Source: Moringa oleifera (taxonomy: Eukaryota; Streptophyta; Magnoliopsida; Brassicales; Moringaceae). Taken from it: a stretch of DNA of 64,000 nucleotides. Position numbers and translations under genes: made by a program. Below, one piece after another: positions 1 to 13,200 of this stretch. The stretch is taken from contig JAJFZO010000094.1 in the NCBI GenBank assembly GCA_021397835.1, positions 5,308,001 through 5,372,000 of the forward strand. Direction: 5' to 3'. The notes beneath the pieces are model-generated. The model worked only from the letters and a program-made list of their open reading frames with translations, did no database searches and was not told the DNA's origin. Position 1 is the stretch's first letter. Each line of letters starts with the position of its first letter.

Positions 1-289
1 GAAAAGCATTGCAATGAATGTCAGTCGTAGAGGCTGTATGTGTCAAATGCATCATGTATCAGCCCATCCATTGGGGATCAAGCTTAGTGGCTCAGTTGTT
101 GCTTTTAAGTGCTAGGATGTTACTCATGGTTGCGCTTAATAGCTTAAAATTATCACAATATAATACATGTTAACTTTATTATGAAATGTTAGTTGTTAGG
201 TTAAACACTTTTTATTTCTTAAAATTTGGCTTATTAATTTCTGTTGAAGTTTTTACCTTCTATTTATTTTATCTTTTCTCTTCTTGCAG

Positions 290-3200
290 TTCAACTCGAT
301 TGTACATTTTCCAAGGACCACCTGAGTTGATGCCTCCAGTAAGATTTCTGTGTCACTATTTTAGTGATCTTTTGATCGATTTTTTGTTTTATATCTTTAA
401 ATTTCTGGTGATCTTTCCTTGTAAATGTTGTTCTTCTTAATAGATCTCTCAAAATCTACCCTTTTACTTCATAATTGGAAGCAATTCTCTGGATCCAAAA
501 AGTGTTAGTTCTGGAAGCTATATAGTGTCTGACTAGATGACACCTCACTGCTTGTAATCTCCTTCACAAACAAGCATGTAGTGACAATTCCTGATTTTAC
601 CCTCATATCTGTTTGCAAGTTATTTCAAATGGATCATATTGTAAAAGGAGAAAAGAAACATTCAGGCAAAGTTGTTTTAAATGGAGATCTTTCTGTTTAG
701 TTATATGTTTCTCCAAAGGTAGCAACTTGATTTAATAAGCTTTTTCACTTTTATTTTTCTTAAGCTTGTTTTCAATCAAACATTCAGAAGTCTTATTCTG
801 TACTCGTGCAGAAATCTGCTTAGAAATAGTTTAGATGATCTACTTCTCTTATGTGTTTGTTCTAGTAGTTTGTTTGAGCAATTCACTTTTTGTCTTGATC
901 CTCTTATTTATCTGTTGTTTTACTATTATAGGAAAAGGACTTAAAAATTATTAGAGAGGCCAAGATTCGAGAAGAGCTGTTAGATCAAGAAGCTTCACTT
1001 CAACGAGCGAGAAGGGAAGCATCCCTTGCTGACGGTATCTCATGGGGCATGGGAGAGGATGCTGTTGAAGAAACCGAGGTTTGTATTATTTCATTTTTTA
1101 GCTGTGATTTGGACAGATAAGCTGTTCTATATGTGAACGTAGAATTTCTTTCCTTCTTTCCTGCCGGGATCATTAGTTCTAATTTGTTAAGAGCACATAT
1201 CAATTTTATTATTGAAAGTGAAGAATTTTTGTGTATTGCATTATATATTTTACAATTTGCTTGAATATGAAATTAAAACTTTTCCAGGCTTAAAATCATC
1301 TTCTTCTTACGTATTCATGTTTTGCTGGAGATCAGGATGACGCGGATGAAGTTACTTGGCAAACATACAAAGGACAGCTTACAGAGAAGCAGGAAAAAAC
1401 ACGTGATAAAATAATAAAAAGGACTGAGAAGGTTTTCATCTGTGTGACTTTTCTATTGGTGGATATCTAATTTGATAATGTTATTTCTCTCCTTGTGTGT
1501 TAGCTTACTTTGTCACTAGTTGCCTAACAATCTAAAGATTTATGGTTGACTATTATTTCTCTTTTAAAATATGTATTTTATTGCTTTCTCAGTTCATACT
1601 ATCTAAACTTGTAACTCCTACTTTAGGTTTAATTTATCTCTTTAATTTGCCAGCATGTTATTTGGATGCAAGATTCCACTCTTGATAATATGGTTGACCA
1701 CTATTCTTGCTTGACATTAGATAATAAGCTTTTGAGAAATTGACTTCCTACAAAGCGTATAATGTCTGCTGAATTTGAGTTACAGAATGGAATAAACTTT
1801 AGAGTTGATTGAAATGTTGAAAGACCAAGCAGAAAAACCTCTGAAAATGAATATTTTCCTTAGTTTATCCACTTGGGTAAGAGATTTACATTTTTACAAA
1901 TTCACTTAATAGATTGCGGCAACTATGATAGACTGGGGAAGCTGTGCAGTGGCACCTACACAAAAGAGATACAGAGATGAATTTGGTATTGTTAAATTGA
2001 AGATGTTACAATAGCACAGACCCAGCCAAGTCATTAATTTTTTTTTTCTGCTTTTGCATAAAAGTTTATAGGAGTAAACAGCTCAGCATACAAGTTCCTT
2101 CTTCCTTCTGTTCCTCAAACAAGTCACCATCAGCTTTTAGCATGCTGGGAAGGCAGAGCTCTCTTTCAAACTCATTAGGCTTATCTGCTAGGGAATTTGT
2201 TATGGAGAACGATTGCTGTTGTGAGATTAGCATGATGTAGAACATTTTCTTCTCCCCAAGTTTGTTACTAGCCTCAAAAAACTAGAGCTGGCCTCTTGAT
2301 CCCCTTTTTTAATGATAAGCCCTTCCAATGGATCCGTCTTTGTAAACATTTCAACCTTCATGTTAACTTGGGCAGCCATTTTTGTCCTTCTTATTCTGAC
2401 ATCATGCATTCTGCCTCTATCTCCCCCAGCCCTGTGCTCCCGCTTCTAGCTTTCTTTCTCTCTTTTTATCTATCTGTTTGGCATGTCTCTATGTAATGGT
2501 TTCTCTATCTGGTTATCATATCACATTGTTGGAGGTGCTTCTCTCATTAGATTGGTCTGGTTATCATATCACATTGTTGGAGGTGCTTCTCTCATTAGAT
2601 TGGTTGACATGTATCATCTCCTCTGCATAGTTCATTAGAATCGCCACGGATGGAGCAGATTTGCCTCTGCATCTAATTATCAAAGATTCATAGATGAACA
2701 GTGAGTTACTCATTAGCATATTGAGAAGGCACAGATCAATGATTGTACAGTAGTTAAATATTATTGGAACTTCAATTGGTGGATACCACTGCTAATTGGT
2801 GGGTACCACTTCTAATTGGTAGTCTGGATAACATTGGATTATTTGTTTAATGTTACATAAATTCTTCTTCAGTGGTTGCTTACTAAATTGATCTCCTTTT
2901 CCTGATTTCGTTTTATCTTATTTCCTAACAAGCGAAATCTAAAAGATGAAGCTTTTGAATATTAATTGTTTTCTTTGCTTTGAAATTCTTTGCAGTCATT
3001 TAATTAGCATGTTCATGTAATTTTTCCGTCACTGAATCAAGCTTGTGACGTATTCTGCTCCCAATTTTAGTAAAGGCATTATCTGTTCTTCTTGATGTAG
3101 ATTGCTCATATGAAGAAGGAAATAGGTGCTATCCGTGCTAAAGACATTGCTCAAGGTGGGTTGACACAAGGCCAACAAACTCAGATTGCTCGGAATGAAC

Positions 3201-3504
3201 AAAGGATAGCACAGGTATGGTTTATGTGGATAGGAGTATGATTTGATTTATTCCCCTGCATATATGTATGTTGTTGTTACTCAAAAGACACATAAGTTTT
3301 CTTCATCTCAGCAAGCATATGAGTCTTTTAAATTTGACTTGTTATTCTTTTGCAATGTTCAATAGCTCACAGAAGAACTGGAAAACTTAGAGGAGACATT
3401 AAATGAAAGTATCCGGGAAAGTATTGGAGCACGTGCTGGAAAGATATCACATGGGAAGGGGAAAGGATTAACAGAAGATGATGAAGATTTTTTCAGGTAA
3501 TATA

Positions 3505-3558
<54 letters not shown>

Positions 3559-5202
3559 GATGCCTGGCTTGCTTGCTCTCTGTTTCTGTGTGAAAACAAC
3601 CTCAGAAGATTTGACAAATAGATTATGTTGTGGTTGCATCCCTTTGGGAAAAAGGTTTGAATCTTCATGATGATATCCAATTTCTTGAAGTGGTTTTACA
3701 GGATATGCATTAGATATGCATTAGACTTACCTTTAATAAGATAATAATTATGAACAGCAGGTGAATAGTTAACACTTGTATTTGTTTCTGATTGTTTAGT
3801 GATGATGATGAATTCTATGACCGGACAAAGAAGAAGCCTTCCAATAAAAGAGGTAGTGAAACACAAGCGGTTGAAACTGCTGGTACTCTTCTTGATAAGA
3901 GAGATGTGATGATGAAAGAATTAGAAGAAAAGAAGAATGAGCTTTCAACTGAGAAGAACAAAATTGCATCAGAAACTGCTGGTGAAACTGGAGCTGGAGA
4001 TGCACTTGATGCCTACATGTCTGGGCTTTCATCTCAGCTAGGTGGAGGACACTGCTTCTTAAGAAATCCCGTGTTTTTTCATTCTTCTTCTCCTCTTTTT
4101 GATTTCTGATTTGTGCTATTGGTAGAAGGCTTTGTTCTATGCTTATTGCTGATTTTACATTTGTTGTCAGTCCTTGATAGAACTGTTCGACTTCAGAATG
4201 AATTGTCTGCCCTTCAGTCTGAGCTGGACAGAATCGTCTACTTGTTGAAGATAGCTGACCCAACAGGGGAAGCTGCTAAGAAAAGGGTGTCAAACATGCA
4301 AAAACCAGAGCCTATCAAAACACCTGCTGCTGTCATCATGAAGCAGCCTGCTGCGAAGAAGCTACCTGCTGACAAGAAGCAAGCTGACATGGAACAAAAG
4401 AAGGGCAGTGAATCTGGGAAGGCAGTAGATATCCCCTTAAGCAAAGAGGGGGCTGTTGATACTTCTGTGGAATCAAGTCAGAAGCCAGAAGCTGAAAAGA
4501 CCGTCCTTGATGCAGCTGAGGGTAAAACTACTGTGTATACAGTGACAAAACCCCAATGGCTTGGTGCTATAGAGGACAGAGAAGTGAAAGAGACCAAGGA
4601 AGAAGCAGAAGTTCGAAGTATGCATGAACCTGATGAATTTGTAGATTATAAAGATCGAAAAAAAATTCTTGGTAATGCTGATGCGCCAAATGCTACAAGA
4701 GATTCAGGGATTGAAAATGCTGCCCCTGGCCTTATTATTAGAAAACGGAAGCAAGCAGAGGAACCTGAAAGCAATGAAAATGGAGCCCATGATAAATCAA
4801 CTTTCACTTCTGGAGCTGAACTCAAGGCACAGGATGCAGTTGCATTGTTGCTGAAACATTCGAGAGGGCGTCATATAGAAGATGATGAAGGAAATTATGA
4901 AAGCAAAGAAATTGGCAGAAAACAAAACAGTAAGGAGAACAAGAAGCCAAAAAGAGTGCTTGGACCCGAGAGACCTTCATTTCTCGATAACAACATGGAT
5001 TATGAATCATGGGTGCCTCCCGAAGGTAAGCTCAATTATATTCATAAATCTTGTATTCTGGCAGATTGTACTGTGTTTTAGTCATTGACCATAGCACAAG
5101 TATACGTTTTGGTATCTCTACTTAATGTTCTGGAACTTCATGTTTCATGTAGGACAATCAGGTGATGGCCGAACATCTCTGAATGACCGCTATGGTTACT
5201 GA
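290..5202 (+). CDS. Kanadaptin-like FHA-domain protein, 3' part (5' end outside window)
   Basis: Eight exons fit GT-AG borders and phase: 290-338, 932-1078, 1336-1431, 3101-3214, 3366-3496, 3800-4041, 4171-5025 and 5153-5202, giving about 560 residues and a stop. The first exon encodes the end of an FHA domain (RLYIFQGPPELMPP). Then come a charged coiled coil, the conserved DADEVTWQTYKGQLTEKQEK stretch, an acidic DFFSDDDEFYDRTKKK patch and the QLVLDRTVRLQNELSALQ helix. A basic, low-complexity tail ends in LNDRYGY. This order is that of kanadaptin (SLC4A1AP-type) proteins, nuclear FHA proteins of poorly known function; FHA domains bind phosphothreonine. The N-terminus and most of the FHA fold lie upstream. 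I see no exon in 1-289, which reads as intron. Family call is firm; the role in plants is not known to me. Confidence 0.9.
2509..2604. repeat. Perfect 48-bp tandem duplication in a kanadaptin intron
   Basis: Two back-to-back copies, 2509-2556 and 2557-2604, are identical over 48 bases. Each begins CTGGTTATCATATCACATTG. They lie inside the large intron between the exons ending at 1431 and starting at 3101. Lack of any mismatch implies a recent event or gene conversion. Confidence 0.97.
2768..2816. repeat. Short imperfect tandem repeat, about 20-bp unit
   Basis: The block AATTGGTGGATACCACTGCT is followed by a near copy (AATTGGTGGGTACCACTTCT) and then a partial third copy. It is intronic in the kanadaptin gene and has no evident function. 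Confidence 0.7.
3511..3554. repeat. (CT)22 microsatellite beside a 5' splice site
   Basis: An uninterrupted CT run starts 14 bases after the donor at 3497-3498 of the kanadaptin exon ending at 3496. A pyrimidine tract so close to a donor is unusual and is likely length-polymorphic. Confidence 0.97.
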
Positions 5203-7260
5203 TTTTACATGCTTGTGGTTCACAATTTCTAGAACCATACCTTACTCATACAAGAAACCAGCCTTGAAGAGGCCACCTTTTTAAAGCAAGAAGCATTGTT
5301 GAAGAGGCCTTCCTTACCTTATTAAAGGAACAGAAATGTGGCTGAAAATGGGCATTACCCTTGGAGAGACCATCGTCCTAAAAAGGATCAGAAAATGTAG
5401 CTGAAAATGAACATTTGCAGATCTACCAGAAAATGCAGCATCCCCATGCAGTATTGGAAGCTATTTATTAAGTTAAAACTGCAAAATCTAGGTTGGAGAT
5501 GTCTAAGGGACTGATCCGATGGAAAATTTTGGTGAGGAGGCATCAAGAATTTGCAAGTGTGAGAATTTATCCAATGTAAAGCACTTGTATACAATAATGC
5601 ACAGTATTTAAGAGCTGAAACTTTTGCCTAAAACTTTTTATTAGCAGTTAGATGTTTTAAGGCATTTGCATACTCAGATCCTGTCAGCCTTTGAGCCTGT
5701 AGCTCAACCAATCTTTACGTTCGCATGCCAAAACTCAAAAAGCCATGAAAATGTTTCGCCTGATTAGTTCTACATATTGGGAAGATTCTTGCATTATGTT
5801 GTTCTGCAATATTGGAATACATTGTCTGAATTAATTGTTATTGATAATTACCCATGCTATCTCAGATCCATCAACCCTAAAGCCATGTCAGATGTTACAT
5901 ATCTAAGCAAGCAGCTGCCGAAAGCAAATTCTGTCTTCTTTTCTTTGTCTACAATTACACTGCCATTTCTCTCCGTTCTTTAACAGTTTTAGCACTAATG
6001 CTAACAGTCATCATGTTAGAATATCAATTACATGCCTAATTTAAGCACCAAAGATGTCATTGAAAGGGAAAATGGCTACTTGGAAGCCTAAACAGCTTGC
6101 AGCCTCTTCAGAAAAACAACATTGGCAGACTCTTCAGAAAAACAACATAGGCAGATTACATAATATTTTGCGTATGTCAGCAAACGAGAAATTGTTAAAA
6201 AAAGCTCCTGACTATAACCAAAGGTCTCAGTTAGCATCCAACATTTGAGTTCTTAGACTTCGCTCTCTTAAACTGCTTAATTCTTACTTCACTAGAGTCA
6301 GGTCATGGTTGGCTTCTCATTCTCCATACCTTATCTCTGATAATAACTCAGTTGATAGGTTACATTAGGCATGTGTTAGATGACACAGCACAGATGAGTA
6401 AAGATTGATACTGAATTCAGATCATATCAAATGTTCATAAACCAACTTGGAACTCCTGCAAATATTCCTAGAACATATGAACACGTTGGCACCTATACAA
6501 AAATTCACCAAATCCAAGTTCTTATGTACAGAAGCCATCACGATATCATCATCATCATTTCAATTTGATTACTCCAGTTCATGGCATTACAGTAAGATCC
6601 TTTACATATGAGCTAAAAGATCCACATCTCGCACAATCCTTATCCTTTTCGCCTCGAGCTGCAGAAGTACCAGGTGAATTGAAGAATACTCAGAAAGTCA
6701 GTGAATCAATAAACTTGCTACAAGAGGGTTTCTCAACCATATATGTGTGACTCCTTTACAAAAACAGTGGGCCAAGAGGAAGTGATTCCTATATTGCTGT
6801 AGGAAAGAGACTTGCACATGTGAGCAACCTGCTATGAGTCTTCTGCACTCTGTTTTCTTGATCACCAACAAGATTTACCCCTTGATTCAAATCAATTGGG
6901 AATCCTTGGTATGAATCAGCAATCACACTATATAGTGCAGACATTCGTACTTCTCAACTAGTGATTGACATATGAGCTCAACGAAAGCTTCTGCCCAGTA
7001 TATTCTGTGAAGCTAAACTTAATATTGGCTGTACAGCGACGCCTAACATTCGGACCTGCCCACCAAACAAGGAGATGCCATATGGGGACTGCTTGATGTT
7101 TTGGGGTATCTTATAAACAGGCATAGTGCATCAACTCCCTATCACTCTCCCTACATTCCAGATTTTCCCTGGTGTATAATCAATCGCCTGCAGGACAGAG
7201 CAGTCAGCGAAAACACCAGAGAGTGTGAGGGCTCTCAGCAACCAATGGCATTAAATCAGA
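5203..7260. other. Convergent 3' flanks of the kanadaptin and RPOTmp genes
   Basis: About 2 kb between two converging stop codons. It should hold the 3' UTR of the plus-strand gene (probably the first few hundred bases) and of the minus-strand RPOTmp gene. Small open frames of 61-68 codons occur, but none shows a recognisable domain, splice partner or codon bias. I see no RNA gene or transposon ends. Confidence 0.6.
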
Positions 7261-10200
7261 TCAATTAAAGAAATAGGTTGACTCTAACACATCTCTTAAA
7301 TCGAAGTCCCCCCGTTCTGGTAAGGGTGGAAATGACAATGTAGGGAAAGACTGCTGGAAGCTCTCCAATAACTGCACACAGAGACAGATTTTAGTCATAG
7401 CCTGCATGAGACAATAAGCAAAACCACCCAAATTTCATAAGAATCTTGATTTGGGTATTCAAGAAAGCATTAAATCATATTCTGAACTTTGAATTTGAAA
7501 ACGAAGTGACCCTTTTCCCCTCCAAAATCACTAATTCCAGGACATATCCCACATCAACTGTTTCTTGCTTCCATAAGCATGAAGATAAATGAAGGACAAG
7601 TTCTTGAAACTACATAGAAAGCAATGGTCCAAGGATCAGCAACATCACTTATCAAAACCATTACTCCATTCATACTATACAAATTATTTTTCTGTTCTGC
7701 TTGAAAGAATATTATTTTCACTTCCCAACTCAAAGCATACACAAACTAACTACAGTGATAGAAAAACCTGCACAGTAGTTCATCAGTTAATAGCTGATAT
7801 CCCAAATGTTTCCACATCTTCACTAGCACAAATTTGGTAACGATCTTAGCTATGCTATTGGTTCTTATCTAACTGGTTACGAGCATTTCGAGGGTAAAGA
7901 TACTTACATTCTCCAATATTGGTTTTTCATAGAGTTCAACAAACTTTTCTCTAAGTATTCTGTTCATTTCATCCACATCACATGCATGTGTCCAGTATGA
8001 ATCATGGACTCCTGCAACCATATACAAAGATAAGATAACCAAAACAAAATTCAGAATCAGCTAGCAAAATAAAAGCAATACTAGCAACAACCAACCAGCA
8101 AAATTTAGCCCTGCCATTTTGCAGGCAACTGCAGTCATCATCATATGAGAACCATCAAGAGAGTGGACAAAATTTGGTGGAAAAGCTGTTCTCTGCCGCT
8201 TGACCATGACCTATGACAGAAAAGAACTTCAAGCGTCAGGCACGGAATCCCGACAAATTAAGTTTATCTTTCAACATTTTTCTTATCAGAAAGTTTATCT
8301 TCCAACATGATCTGTAAAACCGGTGAAACTACAAGCTAGAAAAGCTAGAAAAAAGATTACTTTTTTATTTCTTGTGGTTGGGTAATAGTCAAGTAAATGA
8401 AGTTGACCTAAGTTCTACTCCATTGTAATTTGTAAGGATCAGAGAAAATGGAAATGTCCTTAAGCTATATCAGAGTGAATAGCTGAGTAAGACACTAAAA
8501 TCTAGGGCAAACCATTTCAAGTCACAAGCAGAAAGACAGGTAGGAATACCTTTTCAGTATCACACTGCAGTGTTAAAACCTGAAGAGAAGTTCTTATCTG
8601 CATCCATTCAATGGAAAGAAATGTTCTTAGTCATCATAAAAGAGATACTAAATCCGAGATATTTATACTTCAGCAAATTCTGAAGAAACTCACAAGATGC
8701 CTTCCTAATTTTCGGTACGGTTGCACGACAGGAAGACCTAGTGGGGTTGTCCATTGAACAGGCTGATTTTCTGATGCAATAATCTGTTCATGTTCACAAT
8801 TTACAAAATCATACAGTAAACAAGAACTCCAAAAACATAATTGAAAGGGAAAAATGGGAACCAAAAGGTATAAATACTTTTGCACAGTCACCAAGCCAGC
8901 TCATGATGCCGCGTGCCGCTTGAAACATCTCACCCAAGGCAGTTAAGGTTGTCTGCTCAAGCAATGAAACAAAATATTTTCATTAAAATAAAACCTTAAC
9001 ACACGAAAATGCACAAAAACACATGAATTGATGCAAGCAACACTAGTTTTATGAATTGAAACCAAAGTTGAGTAGTTTAGTCACCCAATATTCACCTTTG
9101 CAGCATAACAAGAAGCACCGAAAAGCTCTGTTTCATCCACCATAAGACCACGTTCCTTCAGCCTCCTCTTAATTTGATCCCGGGCACCAATGTAAGTTAC
9201 ACCATACACTGATGTCATCACTGTCTGCTTCACCAGTTTTCTATCAACCTATAGGATTTTTCCAACCATCAGAAGTTCAGAACTGAGAAATCAGTTGACA
9301 TCCATTATTTTGTCCCCCTCATAACGTAACAGAAACTATGCAGTCTACACATCTTCAGTTTTAAATGGAGAGAAAAATATGATCCACTGACCAATTTAAT
9401 CATCTAACATCATACATTCATGTGAAAGGCTTCTGGTTCAAGTGGCTGTTTAACGTTATCTCCCAAATGAACCAAATGAGCTATTTTAGCTGTAATGGGT
9501 ATTCCAGGTTTGGGTTCTCCACCATTAAGTCAAAGAGGGAAAAATGAATACAGATATATCACAAGGTTCTTTTCTACTCAAAACATAAAAACATCAAGGA
9601 CAACCTGATTAATCAATATCCTTGCACGCAATGCATCAGGGTAATCTGCAGGATCCTTTTGTGCGTCTTCTCGAATGATCTCAAGTACTCTGCATCCTCA
9701 ACATGTTATAATTCTATTATTATTATCTCGCCTCCAGACTCATTCACAATCACAACTACTTGGTGTAAAAAGAACAAAATTGTATCCCATGGAAGTATGA
9801 GGTTCAGATTGCACCAAAAGCAAAACAGTTTACCTAGCAGCTATTCCGGAGTAAACATCAGCAGGCTTCTCACCTGCAACTAGATTGACAGCGGCTGCAC
9901 CTAACTGGTAAGAAAAGTTTCAGAAGAACAAATTATAAGCAGCAGCAAACAATCAACTAGCCACTTTCAAAATGAAGATAATGCCACTACCTTATCTCTT
10001 CCCAGTGCAGCATAATGTTGCAAACCATTGCAGGAACCATCCTATAGAAACCAGTAAGGGGGGAGTGAGGAGGGAAAGGTATACTCAGCAGTAGAAATGA
10101 ACAAAATGAAAGAGACGAGAGACTTTGCGATGCTACAACAATCACAAGGAGAAGTCAATAGCATATAGAGAAAACATATGTGCGGCTGCACCTCCAAATG

Positions 10201-13200
10201 GCCGTTCCCTCTCTCTAGCGCTCCATAACTTTTTCTTTTTCTTTTTCTTTTTTTCATTTTCTTCCCTTTTCCCTTGGTTGTGATCTTTAAAATGAGAAAA
10301 GCCCATTTTCCAGCAGCTTGCCAATTAAATGCTTTACAAAATTCCCTCAAAAAATCTGTCCATAAAACCATATTCCTTTTTTCCCTTCTTTTTTTATCCT
10401 TTAACATTTGAAACTAACAAGAGCTACTTAATGTAACATCATACACCAAATAATGAAGACAAAAGCATTTCGTAGAATACATAAGCTCAGTCCAGTGACG
10501 TTTCCAAGAAAATACCTACTTAGAGCTGCCAATAGGTTTCCTGATTGGAAGTAAGGTAGGTTTGATGAGAGATAAAATGGCGATCTTTGCCATAAGAATA
10601 GAGAAAAAACTATTTGACTTTGAAGGAGGAGGGGTCGATGCTTGGCGGATTACTAAACAAGGAAAAGGAAGAAGGGCTTCGTTGTATTTGAGTAGTGATG
10701 ACTGGAGGTGGCTGTGTATCTATGTGAATAGCTTGGTGGTGGCGATGAGCAAAAGGGAATGTGTAAGGAAAAGGAGAGAAGGCACTAGGCTACTAATGGC
10801 GGCGTATAGCTTGAACGGAAGTAAAGCGTTCTTAGTCTGTCAGTGTTTGATAAGGGGAAAATGAGATCAATATATATGCCCCAAGGTGGTGATGGTAATA
10901 GCTTCAGGTGGTGGAGGACGGTGCTAGGTTATCTGAGAGAAAGGGCCAAAGGAGGGGAAAGAAGGCAATTGGAAAAAGGGGAATGTAGTATTAACATCCG
11001 TGCGATGGTTCTGGGTGGTCGAGAAAAGCAAGCAAGCTAAATGGGTATCAGAGAGTGGGCCCAATATGGGTGTGGGAGGAGGGTAGAGGCAATGAAAAAG
11101 TTTGGACAAGATGACAGAATGAATTTGAGGAGCCAAACGTGGAAAAAGTGGTGTTCAACGGTGAAAACATTGGGGAAGTACAGGGATTAGGGCTTGGAGT
11201 GGAGTGTTAGACGAAGAAGGTGAGCGGGACAAGCCGTGAGGAGTCAAGGTTGGGCAGGTCAAGGTTCACGTCTATCGAGCGACCCAAAACCAATAGCAAG
11301 AACTTGGGCCCAAATGCGGACAAAACTATAGCGAGCGTGGAGGATGGAGGGACGGGTTGCAAATGAGGAAACTTGGGCTGGACTCACCAAGTTGATAGAA
11401 GTTATGAGTTGACAAGGCCAACAAGTAGTCGTCTAACGCCCGAGGAAATGAGCTTGTCATACAGGTTGGCCAGATCCAACCAATCAGGTTCTAATAGGTC
11501 GCGATGGGTCAGGTCTGTAGATCACAGATCTGCCCTATAAATTATAAGGTAATTGTGGGAGAGAGCGACAAGTTCAATGTGCCATTCATCATAAGAGATG
11601 AGCGGAGTAGCCACAGAGACAGGCGAATCGAAGCATGTGATGATGCAAGCCCAACATCGATGAATAGTGCTGAGCTAATCACAAAGAGGGGCGTGTTGAG
11701 ACAAGAAACAGGTCGGCAGGGTACAAGAGCTTATATTGAAAGGAGTGGCGTGGAGCCATGGAAGGTAAAAGGAACAATTACTAGGTAAGAGTCAAACGTG
11801 GAGGGGAGGGAAAAGACGGAAATGGTAGTTTCTCCTCTAGCTATATGCAGTGAAGATTTTTAGGGGTCGAAGGAGGATCATGATGAGCAAGGATATAAAG
11901 GGGCAGTGATCAAAATGGAGGGCGAGATTTCTGGTAAGAAAGCTGATGATCTACTGAGGGAGACAGCGGAATGACAAAGAGAAGCCTCAATAAGGATTGT
12001 TAGGAATTTATCCACTTTTTATAGGCTAATGGGGGTTTCTTTTAAAGGAATGGAAAAGAAGGCGTTAGCATTTTTTGCGAAGGTGGAGAGGAGGCAAGCA
12101 TAGCAGATAAGTAAAGAGAAGTCAAGCAGCAAGAGGAAAAATAGTAGGGATATAAATTGAGAGCTTAGGAGGTTAGAATGTGGGCTTAACTATGACAAGT
12201 CTGTGAAAGGGAAGGACAAAATTGGTGGAGTCATAGCTAGTCTGGGTTATTCTCACAGTGATGGTTGTTAAGATCTTATCTTGGAATGTGAGAGAGACTA
12301 GCAGTAGGGAGAAGATGAGCATTATTATGCAGTCAATTGGAAGACGAAAAATTGATCTAGTGTGTTTCCAAGAAACCAAGATGGGTGAGATGAATGCAAG
12401 GATAGTCAAATCTTTATGGAATGGAAAGAATGTGGAATGGAAACCAAAGGATGCATAATGAACTTCAGGAGGGTTTCTGGTGCCCTCGAATGAGAAATTA
12501 GGGAGGCTGAAAGATTTTTGGGAAGGTGAGATGACTTTTTCTTGGATATTTAAAATGGAAGGGAGAGGTGTAGATTGGGTAGTTACAATTATGAGGAAAG
12601 AAAGAAGTTGTGGGAGGAGATAAGAGAGGTACACAGAAGGCTTGAAGGAATGCCATGGGTAATCGAGGGTATTTTGATGAAGTTATGTCTTCTCATGAAA
12701 AGTTAGAGGCAAGAAATGGGGTAGATAATTCTGGAGAGTTCAAGGAGGTAACCTCAGATGCTAGGCTTCAAGATCTGCCACGAGAGCTGTTACACTTGGT
12801 CCAATATGAGAGAAATCTCTCTATGGCTAGATTGATTAGGTTCCTTGTGTCCAATAGTTGAAAGAAATTGTTTTTGTGCATGCAGCACATGTGGTTATGT
12901 AGACTAGTGTCAAATCACAGTCTTATTGTTTTAGTGATGGATGCCATGAGGTGGGGACCGTGTCTATTTAGATTTAAAAACATGTGGTTAAGTGTTAAAG
13001 GCTTTAAAGAAATACTTAAGGAGTGGTGGAAGAACGAGGAAGCAGAAAGTAATGCTAGTTATTACATTGCTAAAAAACTAAAGAAGGTTGAGAATGAGGT
13101 AAAAAAAAAATGGAGCAAGAAGCAATTTGGGAATGTGGGATAGAGGAAGGTGTCGTTGTGGAATGAGCTACAGAGGATTGATAATATCATGATGGGGGGA

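Noticed and set aside
3796..4263. 155-codon minus-strand open frame
   Set aside because: It lies opposite the kanadaptin exon at 3800-4041 and reflects its codon bias.
12173..12634. 153-codon minus-strand open frame inside the LINE
   Set aside because: It is antisense to the endonuclease region of the LINE and has no domain of its own.
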